From positions 1,798,001-1,862,000 of the forward strand of contig OZ241880.1 in NCBI GenBank assembly GCA_965203505.1: a stretch of DNA of 64,000 bases. The letters run 5' to 3'. The notes under the pieces were generated by a model. The model ran no database searches. It saw nothing but the letters and a program-made list of their open reading frames with translations, and had not been told where the DNA came from. The stretch's first letter is position 1; each line of letters begins with the position of its first letter. The translations under genes and the position numbers were made by a program. Source of the DNA: Bin127 sp965203505. Lineage in GTDB: Bacteria > Chloroflexota > Dehalococcoidia > Lucifugimonadales > Lucifugimonadaceae. Below, piece by piece: positions 26,775-35,263 of the stretch.

Positions 26775-27797
26775 ATGACACACGAACGCCCAACCAACTA
26801 CAAGAGTTCAAAGAGCGAGCGTGCCCACGGCTTCTACACCACGAAGTACGGTGATGCGTTTGAAGACGATATGACGCGCGGGAAACTGCGAAACTACCGT
26901 GCGCCAGTCAATCCAGACAATCTAAGTTCCGAGGAACGGTGCGAGTTTTTCCGAGAAGGCGCGTATCCCTACCAGCGCAAGATCAGCTTGGACGCATATT
27001 ACGAACACAAGTTCCCGCTTCAGATCGAACTGGTCAAGATGCAGAATTGGGTTCGCGACACAGGCGAAAAGGTAGTGATCATCTTCGAAGGTCGCGACGC
27101 TGCGGGTAAAGGCGGCACGATCCGTCGCTTCATGGAGCATCTAAACCCGCGTGGAGCAAAGGTTGTCGCTCTGGAAAAACCGACCGTCGAAGAGGCGGGA
27201 CAGTGGTATTTCCAGCGATATGTCCGGCATTTGCCTACTGCCGGTGAGATCTCACTTTTTGACAGGTCCTGGTACAACCGGGCCGGTGTCGAAAAGGTCA
27301 TGGGATTCTGCGAACAAGAAGAGTACGACGAATTCCTGCGAGTGACGCCGTTGGTGGAAGGGATGTGGGCCAATTCGGGAATCCGCATCATCAAACTCTA
27401 CTTTTCCGTGAGTCGGATTGAACAGGAACGTCGATTCAAGCGCCGCCAGAGGGACCCTCTCAAGCAGTGGAAGTTGAGCCCCGTCGACCTCGCTTCGTAC
27501 CATCGGTGGGACGATTACACCGAGGCGAAACTTGCGATGTTCTACCACACGCACACGGATTTCGCGCCTTGGTACGTCATCAAATCGGACGACAAGATGC
27601 GGGCGAGGATCAATTCGATCCGTCACGTCCTCGACTTGCTACCCTATCACGGCAAGGACCGCAACGTGGTCTACGAGGCGGATCCTTGGATCATCGCGAG
27701 CGCCGACGAAGTATTCGATGTAAAGGGTAAGCCCAGCATGGCTTCGCTCGGCAACGGTGCGACGGTGACCAACGAACTCGCAGGGGCTACAGCCTGA
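26775..27797 (+). CDS. ppk2: Polyphosphate kinase 2
   Basis: PPK2 phosphorylates nucleotides using polyphosphate. The Walker A-like GRDAAGKGGTIRRF (about 98-111), the lid EKPTVEEAGQWYFQRYVRHLP, the Walker B FDRSWYNRAGVEKV, and the RFKRRQRDPLKQWKLSPVD segment are all PPK2 hallmarks. The 340-residue length includes an N-terminal extension of about 60 residues beyond the core. Class I-type use of NDPs is likely but not certain. The upstream 125 bases are AT-rich and have a TATATT that could be a -10 box. Confidence 0.92.
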   Translation: MTHERPTNYKSSKSERAHGFYTTKYGDAFEDDMTRGKLRNYRAPVNPDNLSSEERCEFFREGAYPYQRKISLDAYYEHKFPLQIELVKMQNWVRDTGEKVVIIFEGRDAAGKGGTIRRFMEHLNPRGAKVVALEKPTVEEAGQWYFQRYVRHLPTAGEISLFDRSWYNRAGVEKVMGFCEQEEYDEFLRVTPLVEGMWANSGIRIIKLYFSVSRIEQERRFKRRQRDPLKQWKLSPVDLASYHRWDDYTEAKLAMFYHTHTDFAPWYVIKSDDKMRARINSIRHVLDLLPYHGKDRNVVYEADPWIIASADEVFDVKGKPSMASLGNGATVTNELAGATA

Positions 27798-27866
27798 GCA
27801 CCATCTTGGCAACCCCCCGCAGAAGGTGAGTTGCGTCGACAGCCAGCAGGTTCGAAGGCTAGCTGT

Positions 27867-28634
27867 CTATTGTGCGGTGAACCCGCCGTCGATCACGAGG
27901 CACGTGCCGGTGATGAAGGAAGCCTCGTCCGACGCCAAAAAGAGAATTCCCCGTGCGATCTCGATTGGTTGCGCAAATCGACCTATGGGATGCATCGCCA
28001 CGATCTGATCGTAGATCTCCGGATTATCTCGTGTTCCGCGTGTCATGTCAGTGTTTGTGAACGCCGGACACACCGCATTAACTCGGATGTTCGACTTCGC
28101 AAGTCCGATCGCCATATCCCGAGTGGCGTTTACGACGCCGCCTTTGGAATGCGGATACGGATTGAAACCGTCGGTGATGAATGCCGGATAGCCGATGAGA
28201 CCGCGGATCGACGCGATGTTTACGACGGCACCTCCGCCCTGCTCCTTCATCTGCTCAACGGCATGCCGCGCCATCAGGACCGTTCCTTTCAGGTTTACGT
28301 CGATAACGAACTGCCAACGCTCCTCGTAGGTCATGTCCATCGCGCTCCGCGATCCCACACCCGCACTATTCACCAAGATGTCAACGCTGCCAAATCGGTC
28401 AACTGCGGCATCCACAGCGGAGGCGCAGCTGTCGTTATCGGTCACATCCACCTGAATCGCGGTCGCAGTTCCCCCATTTTCGTTGATCTCAGCCGCGACT
28501 CGTTCGGCACCGTCGGCGTTCAAGTCGGCTATCGCAACCTCTGCGCCTTCATCGACGAATAACCTCGCCCCCGCTTCGCCGATACCGTTTCCGCCACCAG
28601 TTATCAGCGCTACCTTTCCATCTAATCGACCCAA
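27867..28634 (-). CDS. Short-chain dehydrogenase/reductase, paralogue 2
   Basis: A 255-residue NAD(P)-dependent oxidoreductase. The cofactor loop TGGGNGIG lies at the N-terminus, with ADLN placing an acidic residue after strand 2 (NAD preference expected). Then come NSAGV, the catalytic Ser in NIASIRG, and Tyr/Lys in PYPHSKGG. The TTG at 28632-28634 is chosen because GGAGG sits 8 bases upstream. It lies 52 bases after a close paralogue; both share the unusual DGFNPYPHSKGGVV segment around the active-site Tyr, so they arose by tandem duplication. Substrate unknown. Confidence 0.85.
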   Translation of the reverse strand: MGRLDGKVALITGGGNGIGEAGARLFVDEGAEVAIADLNADGAERVAAEINENGGTATAIQVDVTDNDSCASAVDAAVDRFGSVDILVNSAGVGSRSAMDMTYEERWQFVIDVNLKGTVLMARHAVEQMKEQGGGAVVNIASIRGLIGYPAFITDGFNPYPHSKGGVVNATRDMAIGLAKSNIRVNAVCPAFTNTDMTRGTRDNPEIYDQIVAMHPIGRFAQPIEIARGILFLASDEASFITGTCLVIDGGFTAQ

Positions 28635-28686
28635 TGCAATTGCCTCCGTCGTTTCTCGATCCGAAATCGTTAGGTAGGTCTGTCGA

Positions 28687-29457
28687 CTAACCTGCCGTGT
28701 AACCACCATCTACCGGCAGCATCGACGCCGTGACGAACGATGACTCGTCCGAAGCCAAGTAAAGGGCAGCATATGCGATCTCAATCGGTTCGCCGAGCCT
28801 CCCCATGGGGTGCAGTGATTCAAGACGCAACCGCGTATCGTCATCGTCGGTCAGCGATTTCGTCAGAGCGGTGTAGGTGAAACCGGGACAAAGAGCGTTC
28901 ACACGTACGCCCTGTTTGGCGAAAGCGACACCCATGTCGCGGGTCATCTGCACTACACCACCCTTGGAGTGTGGATACGGGTTGAACCCATCGCTCATGC
29001 CCTCGGAATAGCCGACCAAGCCGATTATCGATGCCAAGTTCACAATCGAGCCGTACTGGTTTTCGAGCATGAACTTTAATGCCGCATGTGACATCAGCAT
29101 CGTACCTTTCAAATTCACGTCGATTACCCAGTCCCACCTCTTCTCGAAATCCCAATCGAGTGGCGCTTTACGCGGGGTGACTCCGGCGCTGTTCACCAAG
29201 ACGTCCAACCCTTCGAAACGGTGGAGTACTTCTCCGACCAACAGATTGCACTCGAGATTGCTGGTCACATCGACTTTGCCAGCGTCGGCGGACCCGCCGC
29301 GTTGGTTGATGCGTTCGGCAACCGCCTGCGCCGCCCCCAATTCAAGATCGGCACAGAAAACGTTAGCGCCTTCGGCACTGAATAATTCCGCGCACGCCGC
29401 ACCGATACCCGAGCCTGCGCCCGTGATCAATGCCGTCCTTCCTTCGAGCCTGCCCAT
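28687..29457 (-). CDS. Short-chain dehydrogenase/reductase, paralogue 1
   Basis: 256 residues: TGAGSGIG cofactor loop, ADLE after strand 2, NSAGVTPRK, catalytic Ser in NLASIIG, and Tyr/Lys in PYPHSKGG. The C-terminal MLPVDGGYTAG is classic SDR. The ATG at 29455-29457 follows GGAG with good spacing; in-frame sequence further upstream would add an untypical leader. It precedes its paralogue on the same strand and is divergent from the RDD gene. Confidence 0.87.
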   Translation of the reverse strand: MGRLEGRTALITGAGSGIGAACAELFSAEGANVFCADLELGAAQAVAERINQRGGSADAGKVDVTSNLECNLLVGEVLHRFEGLDVLVNSAGVTPRKAPLDWDFEKRWDWVIDVNLKGTMLMSHAALKFMLENQYGSIVNLASIIGLVGYSEGMSDGFNPYPHSKGGVVQMTRDMGVAFAKQGVRVNALCPGFTYTALTKSLTDDDDTRLRLESLHPMGRLGEPIEIAYAALYLASDESSFVTASMLPVDGGYTAG

Positions 29458-29541
29458 TTTCGCTCCGTTCGTCGATTTTCGATCAGCGGTTGTTAGTGTA
29501 AGTCCAATCGCCACCAAGCGATACAATCTCTAACGCTTGCG

Positions 29542-30219
29542 ATGACCACTTCTCGACGCAGACACCGATCACGTCCAGATCAGACCGACGATCCTCAAAT
29601 CGTTAGTGAACCTGTTCGATCAGAACAACCGACACCGTCTGACCATTCGGACGAATCCAAATCTATCGAAAACTCGGATCTCCAGTTTGCGGGACCTCTA
29701 CGCCGTCTCTATGCCTTCGCCATCGATATTGGGATCCTGTTGATGGTGATCTTCGTCGTAGGACCAGTCTTCGGCAGCAGCGAAGGCATCTTCAATATTT
29801 CGAACATCCAATCCGGAATCATTGACGTTTTCATCTTCCTCGCTTACTTCATCGTTCCAACCGGTATTTTTGGGCGGACGATCGGCAAGTGGGTGGCTGG
29901 CATCTCTGTAGTCGATGAAGATGGGAACAAACCCGGAGTCGCAGTTGCGATACCGCGCGAGGTAGTTGGAAGATTCGTTGCCACCATCACTTTTGGCATC
30001 GGCATCATTTGGGTTGCGTTCGACAAGAATCATCAGGGATGGCACGACAAGATGGCCGGGACATACGTCGTCGTGATCCCCAACAGCGGCGGACCAGGTT
30101 TCTTGGCGCGAATGTTTGCACCACGAGATGACGAAGGAAAATCAGAAGAGCGACGTCGCCGACGCGTTGGCCGACCAACGGTCCGTCGCAGACGACGCAG
30201 CAATCGCCGGCGCGGTTGA
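29542..30219 (+). CDS. RDD-family membrane protein
   Basis: A 225-residue protein: a charged N-terminal region (1-50), then the RDD core with RRLYAFAIDIGILL (membrane helix 1), a second helix (about 92-110), FGRTIGKWVAGISVV (the G-x-T-x-G-K element), a third helix and the Asp-containing FDKNHQGWHDKMAGTYVV. The C-terminus is an Arg-rich tail that overlaps the next gene's upstream frame. Function unknown; the family is often linked to transport or membrane stress. Confidence 0.82.
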   Translation: MTTSRRRHRSRPDQTDDPQIVSEPVRSEQPTPSDHSDESKSIENSDLQFAGPLRRLYAFAIDIGILLMVIFVVGPVFGSSEGIFNISNIQSGIIDVFIFLAYFIVPTGIFGRTIGKWVAGISVVDEDGNKPGVAVAIPREVVGRFVATITFGIGIIWVAFDKNHQGWHDKMAGTYVVVIPNSGGPGFLARMFAPRDDEGKSEERRRRRVGRPTVRRRRRSNRRRG

Positions 30220-30253
30220 AGTCCCCACTTTCCTCACGGAGAAAGAACTCGGT

Positions 30254-31438
30254 ATGGCAATCTCAAAACTGGCACGACAGCAGATGCAAGAGAGTTCGTG
30301 GATTCGTCGGATGTTTGAGGAAGGGATGGAACTCAAGACTGTGCATGGCGCAGATAACGTATTCGACCTGTCATTGGGAAACCCGCTGTTGGAGCCGCCT
30401 CCTGAGTTCAAACAAGCGCTGGCAGAAATTGCGAATGAACCAGATATGGGTTTGCATCGCTACATGCCGAACCCCGGATTCATCGAATCCCGCGCCGCCG
30501 TCGCCGAGGCGCTAACTGAAGAGTCCGGCACCGAGTTTCAAGCCACCGACATATTGATGACCGTGGGTGCCGCCGGAGCGATCAATGTTGCGCTTCGCGC
30601 GCTGTTAGATCCGGGCGACGAGGTGATCATCATTGCGCCGTATTTCGCCGAGTACATCTTCTACGTTCAGCACGCGAACGGCGTTTATCGTGAGGCACAG
30701 TCGGCACCTGATTTCATGCCAGACTTGGAGTCGCTCTCTTCGCAGATTAACGAACGTACCCGGGCCATCATCATCAACTCGCCGAACAACCCTTCCGGAG
30801 TGATCTACCCAGAATCGGTGATTGCGGAGATCGGACGGGTGCTTCAGGCCGCCGAATCCCAGTTCGGAACCGAGATCTACATCATCACGGATGAGCCATA
30901 CCGAAAACTCATCTACACAGATGCTGAATACCCGTTCGTCTTCGAACACCATCCACGGACTATTGTTGCGACGTCGCACTCGAAAGACCTCGGTCTAGCG
31001 GGCGAACGGATCGGGTATCTTGCGTTAAACCCCGCCGACCCCGGACGGGTCGACTTAATGGATGCCTGCGTGTTCATGCTTCGGACGTTGGGGTTCGTCA
31101 ACGCGCCGGCGATCATGCAACGTGTCGTAACCAACCTCCAACGTGCGACCGTGGACATATCCGAATATCGTCGCAAACGCGACATAATCTACTCGGGCTT
31201 GACGAAAATCGGTTACCAAACAAATCGCCCCGACGGCGGGTTCTACCTCTTCCCGAAGTCCCCGATGACCGACGATGTCGCATTCGTCGAATTATTGAAA
31301 TCCAAGCTAGTTTTGGTGGTTCCGGGCATCGGATTCGGCATGGGAGGATACTTCAGAGCGTCTTACTGCGTGGATGATGCGGTTCTTCACGGTTCGCTCG
31401 ACGGATTCTCCGAAGCTTTCGATGAAGCCAGCGCCTAG
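30254..31438 (+). CDS. PLP-dependent class I/II aminotransferase
   Basis: A fold-type I aminotransferase. The start at ATG 30254 gives MAISKLARQQMQESSWIRRM, which matches the usual beginning of a conserved aminotransferase subfamily (SSWIRKMFEEG, then DNVFDLSLGNP). NSPNNPSGV binds substrate, ITDEPYRKL holds the cofactor Asp/Tyr, and the PLP Lys is in SHSKDLGLAGERIGY. 394 residues is the standard length. An alternative in-frame start at 30116 would overlap the RDD gene by about 100 bases and add 46 untypical residues. Substrate is unknown. Confidence 0.85.
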   Translation: MAISKLARQQMQESSWIRRMFEEGMELKTVHGADNVFDLSLGNPLLEPPPEFKQALAEIANEPDMGLHRYMPNPGFIESRAAVAEALTEESGTEFQATDILMTVGAAGAINVALRALLDPGDEVIIIAPYFAEYIFYVQHANGVYREAQSAPDFMPDLESLSSQINERTRAIIINSPNNPSGVIYPESVIAEIGRVLQAAESQFGTEIYIITDEPYRKLIYTDAEYPFVFEHHPRTIVATSHSKDLGLAGERIGYLALNPADPGRVDLMDACVFMLRTLGFVNAPAIMQRVVTNLQRATVDISEYRRKRDIIYSGLTKIGYQTNRPDGGFYLFPKSPMTDDVAFVELLKSKLVLVVPGIGFGMGGYFRASYCVDDAVLHGSLDGFSEAFDEASA

Positions 31439-31455
31439 AAATAGAATCAAATCCC

Positions 31456-32022
31456 ATGCTCAAGATCAACCTTGCAATTTTCATCCGAGCCGTGCTTCTA
31501 TCGATGCTCGGCGCGTCGTTCGGGGTACTCGCGTTTGCGTGCAGCAACGATGCAGAACCCACGGCAATCGTGTTACCGACCGCCACACCTGGAACGATGT
31601 CGATCACGCCGACACCTACGATTGTTCAAGACGAAGACGATGGCAAGGTTCAAATCGGCTTCAACATCGGGTTGCAGGGCTTCGCCCAACAAGGTGCCGG
31701 GGTAGTTGCCCAGACTGAACGAGGCATGAGCTTGAAAGTGACCGTCGTACCGGCGCCGGGCACGATCCAACAGATCAGCATCCGCAATGGCAGGTGTGAA
31801 AATTGGCGAAATCTGGACGAATTCAAGTGGGTAGCGACCCTCGATCCCGCTATCGGTGGCGTCTCGGAGACAGTGTTGCCCGATCGGCACATCACCACCA
31901 TTCTTGACGGGAACCACTCGATTGCCGTTTCCATACCGGGTGGCACATTCTCTCAAGTCGCGACATGCGGGGACCTACCCGACGCGACGCACCTCGATAT
32001 CCCCGAGATTCTGGAGGGGTAA
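31456..32022 (+). CDS. Lipoprotein with CHRD-like exported domain
   Basis: A 188-residue protein with a signal peptide and a LAFAC lipobox (Cys near 29). A short Thr/Pro linker (about 35-55) is followed by an exported domain. The part IRNGRCENW, then TVLPDRHITTILDGNHSIAVSI and ending near VATCGDLPD, is reminiscent of small lipoproteins related to CHRD domains, in which two Cys frame a beta-rich fold. It is anchored on the outer face of the membrane. Function unknown. It starts 17 bases after the aminotransferase stop. Confidence 0.72.
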   Translation: MLKINLAIFIRAVLLSMLGASFGVLAFACSNDAEPTAIVLPTATPGTMSITPTPTIVQDEDDGKVQIGFNIGLQGFAQQGAGVVAQTERGMSLKVTVVPAPGTIQQISIRNGRCENWRNLDEFKWVATLDPAIGGVSETVLPDRHITTILDGNHSIAVSIPGGTFSQVATCGDLPDATHLDIPEILEG

Positions 32023-32102
32023 AACCGTCGTGTGTTGCCTGCTATGGAACACTAAGAGATGAGTCCAGCTGTAGATTGACTTCGTTGGTCCCTCCCCACG
32101 GC

Positions 32103-34121
32103 ATGCTTGGAGTTATCGGAACAAATCCAGACGATCAGCAGGAATTAAGGTTGGACGATGGTAGCGGCTTGCGTGTAGCAGTCGTTGGTTTTGAACACGA
32201 GATTCCGTTCAATTGGTCTTTGTTTGACGGCTTTGACACTCTTCGGGTGCTAACGTACTCTGCGAGTGCTGCGACGATAGTCAGAATGCTCGACAATTCA
32301 GAGTTTCGCTTTTTCGAATGCGTGTTCGGGTGTGAATCAACGCTACACGAGCTCAAGAACTTGCTGGCGTTTCAGCAAACCGCGATTGGCGATGTGCGTG
32401 CGGCGATCAAGGGTCTAAAGGACGAAAGGCACACGCGAATTCTGACCGAGGTTCGCGCTGGCCGGGCTAGGTTTAGAGTTGTCACGAGACAGACGGCACA
32501 CGCCAAGCTCTATCTGTTGAGTAAGGACAATGGATCGTCTACTCGCGTGATAGTGGGTTCAGCGAACCTGTCCGAACTAGCGTTCTCTGGCAAACAACCC
32601 GAAACGCTCGTCATGTTCGAAGAGGATGATGATGCTTGGTCACACTATTCACAAATGTACGAAACGATTAAGGATATTGCTTCAGCGGAGATATCCCTAC
32701 CCGAAGAACAGATCCAGGAAGCACGGATTGAGCTAGATGAAACACCAGTCATCGCCAATCAAAAGGAGATTTTGGTAATCGATCGGCCCGACGCCGAAGA
32801 AATGAAAATCGGTATTCAAGCCCATCGGATCGAAAAGGTAGCGGCTGCAATCAGTCCTCACGTATCCAAAGTCGCCCCTCCCATGCGACGAGGCAGGCAG
32901 CGAATCACACCCGAGGTGAAGCGAGAGATCAGCAGTATCAGGCTTGCGAAATCCTCAGAGGAAGTTGACCATCGATTCTTCAGTATCGACCGATCCAAGC
33001 GCACCGCCGTCCTTTCTCGAAAACCGTTCGCTTTGGACTGGTCGATCGATGGAGTCAAGTCAGAAGTCAAATCGATGATGACTTACTTCGCTAACTTCGA
33101 AGAAACGTTCGAAGGCAACGTAGCCAAACTTCAGCGCGATTTCTTCATGCTATGGGCGTGGCTTTACTTTTCTCCATTCATGTGCGACGTTAGGTCTCTT
33201 GCACTGATCCGAGACGAAGACATTATCAAGTACCCGAGATTCGCCATCGTTTACGGTAAGGCGAATTGTGGCAAGACAAGTTTGATCGACACCCTCATGA
33301 CCTCAATGTTTGGTGCTGCCCATACGATCTCTAAGCAAGATTTCACAAGAGCTAGATTGAGGAGTGTTGAGGTCGCATTCAAAAGGCATCCGCTGGTTTT
33401 CGATGATGTGAGTCGAGCGGCTTTGAGGGAACACGCCTACGACATCATCAAAGAAGAGCGGTTGTCCGATTTCGATGAACACGGATGTTACGTCGTTTCA
33501 ATGAACGCAGACCAGAAATCTTACCCGGACGAGATCGTTAAACGCTGTTTGATGGTCTATACCACAGCAGCACTCCCTCAATACAAGGAAACCGAGCGGC
33601 AAAAATTGCAGAAAAGTGTTCAGGAAGTTCGTAAAGGTATCAGATCGGGGCAACTTTACAAACGATTCTTGTCGGACGTATTCGATAACATGCCTTCTGG
33701 TGAATTGCCCGTCGATTGGCTTGACCTTTCGTCGGAGATCTTGGTTGCCATCCTCGACGAATGTTCCGAAGATCCACTGCCGGCGTGGTGCGAGCGTATG
33801 GACTGGGCAGAGTACACGGATCAGCGGCACGACAGGATCAAAGAACAGTTAAGGAACTTGCTTCACCCCGAACGTCGGACCAATGACGAAGAGTCGGTCG
33901 AAGGGTGGATAGAACAGGACGGAAAAATCATTGTTTGGGAACAGACTGACAATTTCGGGAGACGCCCTTTCGATTGGGAAAGTGTTCCGTCGACAGTTTT
34001 GGACGAAAACGCACAGGTGGGCTCCCGGACTGTGATGTTTAGGCCTCAGCTCGAAGAATTTCTCGGTCACTCCATCGACAAGGGAAAATCACGTTGGGGC
34101 CGGTTTTGGTCATGGAAATGA
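32103..34121 (+). CDS. PLD-like nuclease fused to a P-loop ATPase
   Basis: A 672-residue two-part protein. The N-terminal half (about 25-180) looks like a single phospholipase-D/nuclease domain: HAK (133-135) with GSANLSELA (152-160), which usually acts as a dimer on DNA or RNA. A basic linker (RRGRQR, about 262-267) leads to an ATPase domain with Walker A GKANCGKTS (385-393), Walker B LVFDD (431-435), a sensor-like VVSMNA (464-469) and VKRC with a possible Arg finger (about 481). A C-terminal region (about 500-672) ends in an aromatic-rich GRFWSWK. ATG at 32103 is assumed; no strong ribosome binding site was seen. I do not know a named family with this order; a defence or DNA-processing role is inferred. 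Confidence 0.75.
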   Translation: MLGVIGTNPDDQQELRLDDGSGLRVAVVGFEHEIPFNWSLFDGFDTLRVLTYSASAATIVRMLDNSEFRFFECVFGCESTLHELKNLLAFQQTAIGDVRAAIKGLKDERHTRILTEVRAGRARFRVVTRQTAHAKLYLLSKDNGSSTRVIVGSANLSELAFSGKQPETLVMFEEDDDAWSHYSQMYETIKDIASAEISLPEEQIQEARIELDETPVIANQKEILVIDRPDAEEMKIGIQAHRIEKVAAAISPHVSKVAPPMRRGRQRITPEVKREISSIRLAKSSEEVDHRFFSIDRSKRTAVLSRKPFALDWSIDGVKSEVKSMMTYFANFEETFEGNVAKLQRDFFMLWAWLYFSPFMCDVRSLALIRDEDIIKYPRFAIVYGKANCGKTSLIDTLMTSMFGAAHTISKQDFTRARLRSVEVAFKRHPLVFDDVSRAALREHAYDIIKEERLSDFDEHGCYVVSMNADQKSYPDEIVKRCLMVYTTAALPQYKETERQKLQKSVQEVRKGIRSGQLYKRFLSDVFDNMPSGELPVDWLDLSSEILVAILDECSEDPLPAWCERMDWAEYTDQRHDRIKEQLRNLLHPERRTNDEESVEGWIEQDGKIIVWEQTDNFGRRPFDWESVPSTVLDENAQVGSRTVMFRPQLEEFLGHSIDKGKSRWGRFWSWK

Positions 34122-34155
34122 CCTCAATTGCCGCGCGACCGGAGTTGTGTGGCAC

Positions 34156-35247
34156 TCATAAAGGCTCTTTCAGCCCCGAACCGGTCACGGGCACAACAAC
34201 TCTCGCGTCGTGGCCGATGCAACCGCTACGAACCAGCAGTTCCAGTCCCGCAAACGCGGCTGCCGACGTGACCTCGCAAAAAATGCCGGCCTCTTCGGCT
34301 AAGCGCCGTTGCCACTTCAACATCGAAGCGTCTGTAACCGCAACTGCCGAGCCGCCGGAATCAACCACCGCACGCGCCGCTTGCAAAACGCGCGGCGGCA
34401 TGCTTACGGAAATCCCTGACGCCATAGTTGGGCGCGCTTCGTGAGCATCCCATCGCTCGCCTTGAATCGCCCGAATTAGAGGTTGAACCGCTTCCGATTG
34501 CACACAGTGGATGCGCGGTCGATCTGCGTCATGGTAGCCGGCGTAGCTTCCGATCAATAGCGCGCCGTTGCCCGCGGGCGCCACGATGTCCGTTGCATCG
34601 AATCCGGCGAGTTGAATCTCCGACACCATCGCTTTGACGCCTTCAGCAAACCACGGGCTCAATGCGTGTGACAAATACGTGGTGGCATGCTCTTCGGCGA
34701 ATTCTGCCGCCGCATCGGTTGCTGCTTGTCTTGGGCCGTCGATCAGGTGCAATTCTGCACCAAATATCCGTATCTGGTCCAACTTGCCAGCCGCAGCAGT
34801 CGAAGGTGCGAAGATGTGCGCTTTGATGCCGGCGCGTGCGGCGTAGGCAGACATCGAAGCCCCAGCGTTGCCAGAAGAGTCTTCTACAAACTCACCTATA
34901 CCCTCCTCGACCGCTGCCGAAATCAAAACTGCGCTTCCCCGATCTTTGAACGAACCGGTAGGCGAACAGAATTCCAACTTAGCAGCTAATTTTGAGATGC
35001 CGATGCTCCTCGCCACAACGTCCAACAACACCAAAGGCGTGTTGCCTTGTCCGAGGTCTACGGAAAGTGTGGTCGATGCCAAAGGCAACCCGTTGACCGC
35101 ATCAGAAGCGTTGAAATACCGGATGTCGTAGATTCCGCCGCATTCGCTATACACCTGTCTAACTGACGGTCTATCCGCGACGGCCCCAGACTCGGCGCAG
35201 ACCAGTTCGAACCGATCCGAACGCGCCTTCATCACTTCGGCCAACAT
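34156..35247 (-). CDS. Threonine-synthase-like PLP enzyme
   Basis: A fold-type II PLP enzyme, like threonine synthase, which releases phosphate from O-phosphohomoserine. The PLP Lys is in TGSFKDRG, the Asn/Gly loop is DSSGNAGAS, and the phosphate-cradle Gly-rich sequence is PAGNGALL, with a C-terminal PVTGSGLK. The short N-terminal ELVCAESGAVAD segment resembles the zinc-finger-like entry of this class but lacks the Cys set. The ATG at 35245-35247 is preferred; TTG at 35298 would overlap the gamma-glutamyltransferase stop. A related lyase cannot be excluded. Confidence 0.78.
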   Translation of the reverse strand: MLAEVMKARSDRFELVCAESGAVADRPSVRQVYSECGGIYDIRYFNASDAVNGLPLASTTLSVDLGQGNTPLVLLDVVARSIGISKLAAKLEFCSPTGSFKDRGSAVLISAAVEEGIGEFVEDSSGNAGASMSAYAARAGIKAHIFAPSTAAAGKLDQIRIFGAELHLIDGPRQAATDAAAEFAEEHATTYLSHALSPWFAEGVKAMVSEIQLAGFDATDIVAPAGNGALLIGSYAGYHDADRPRIHCVQSEAVQPLIRAIQGERWDAHEARPTMASGISVSMPPRVLQAARAVVDSGGSAVAVTDASMLKWQRRLAEEAGIFCEVTSAAAFAGLELLVRSGCIGHDARVVVPVTGSGLKEPL

Positions 35248-35263
35248 TCGGATTCTGGCAGGT

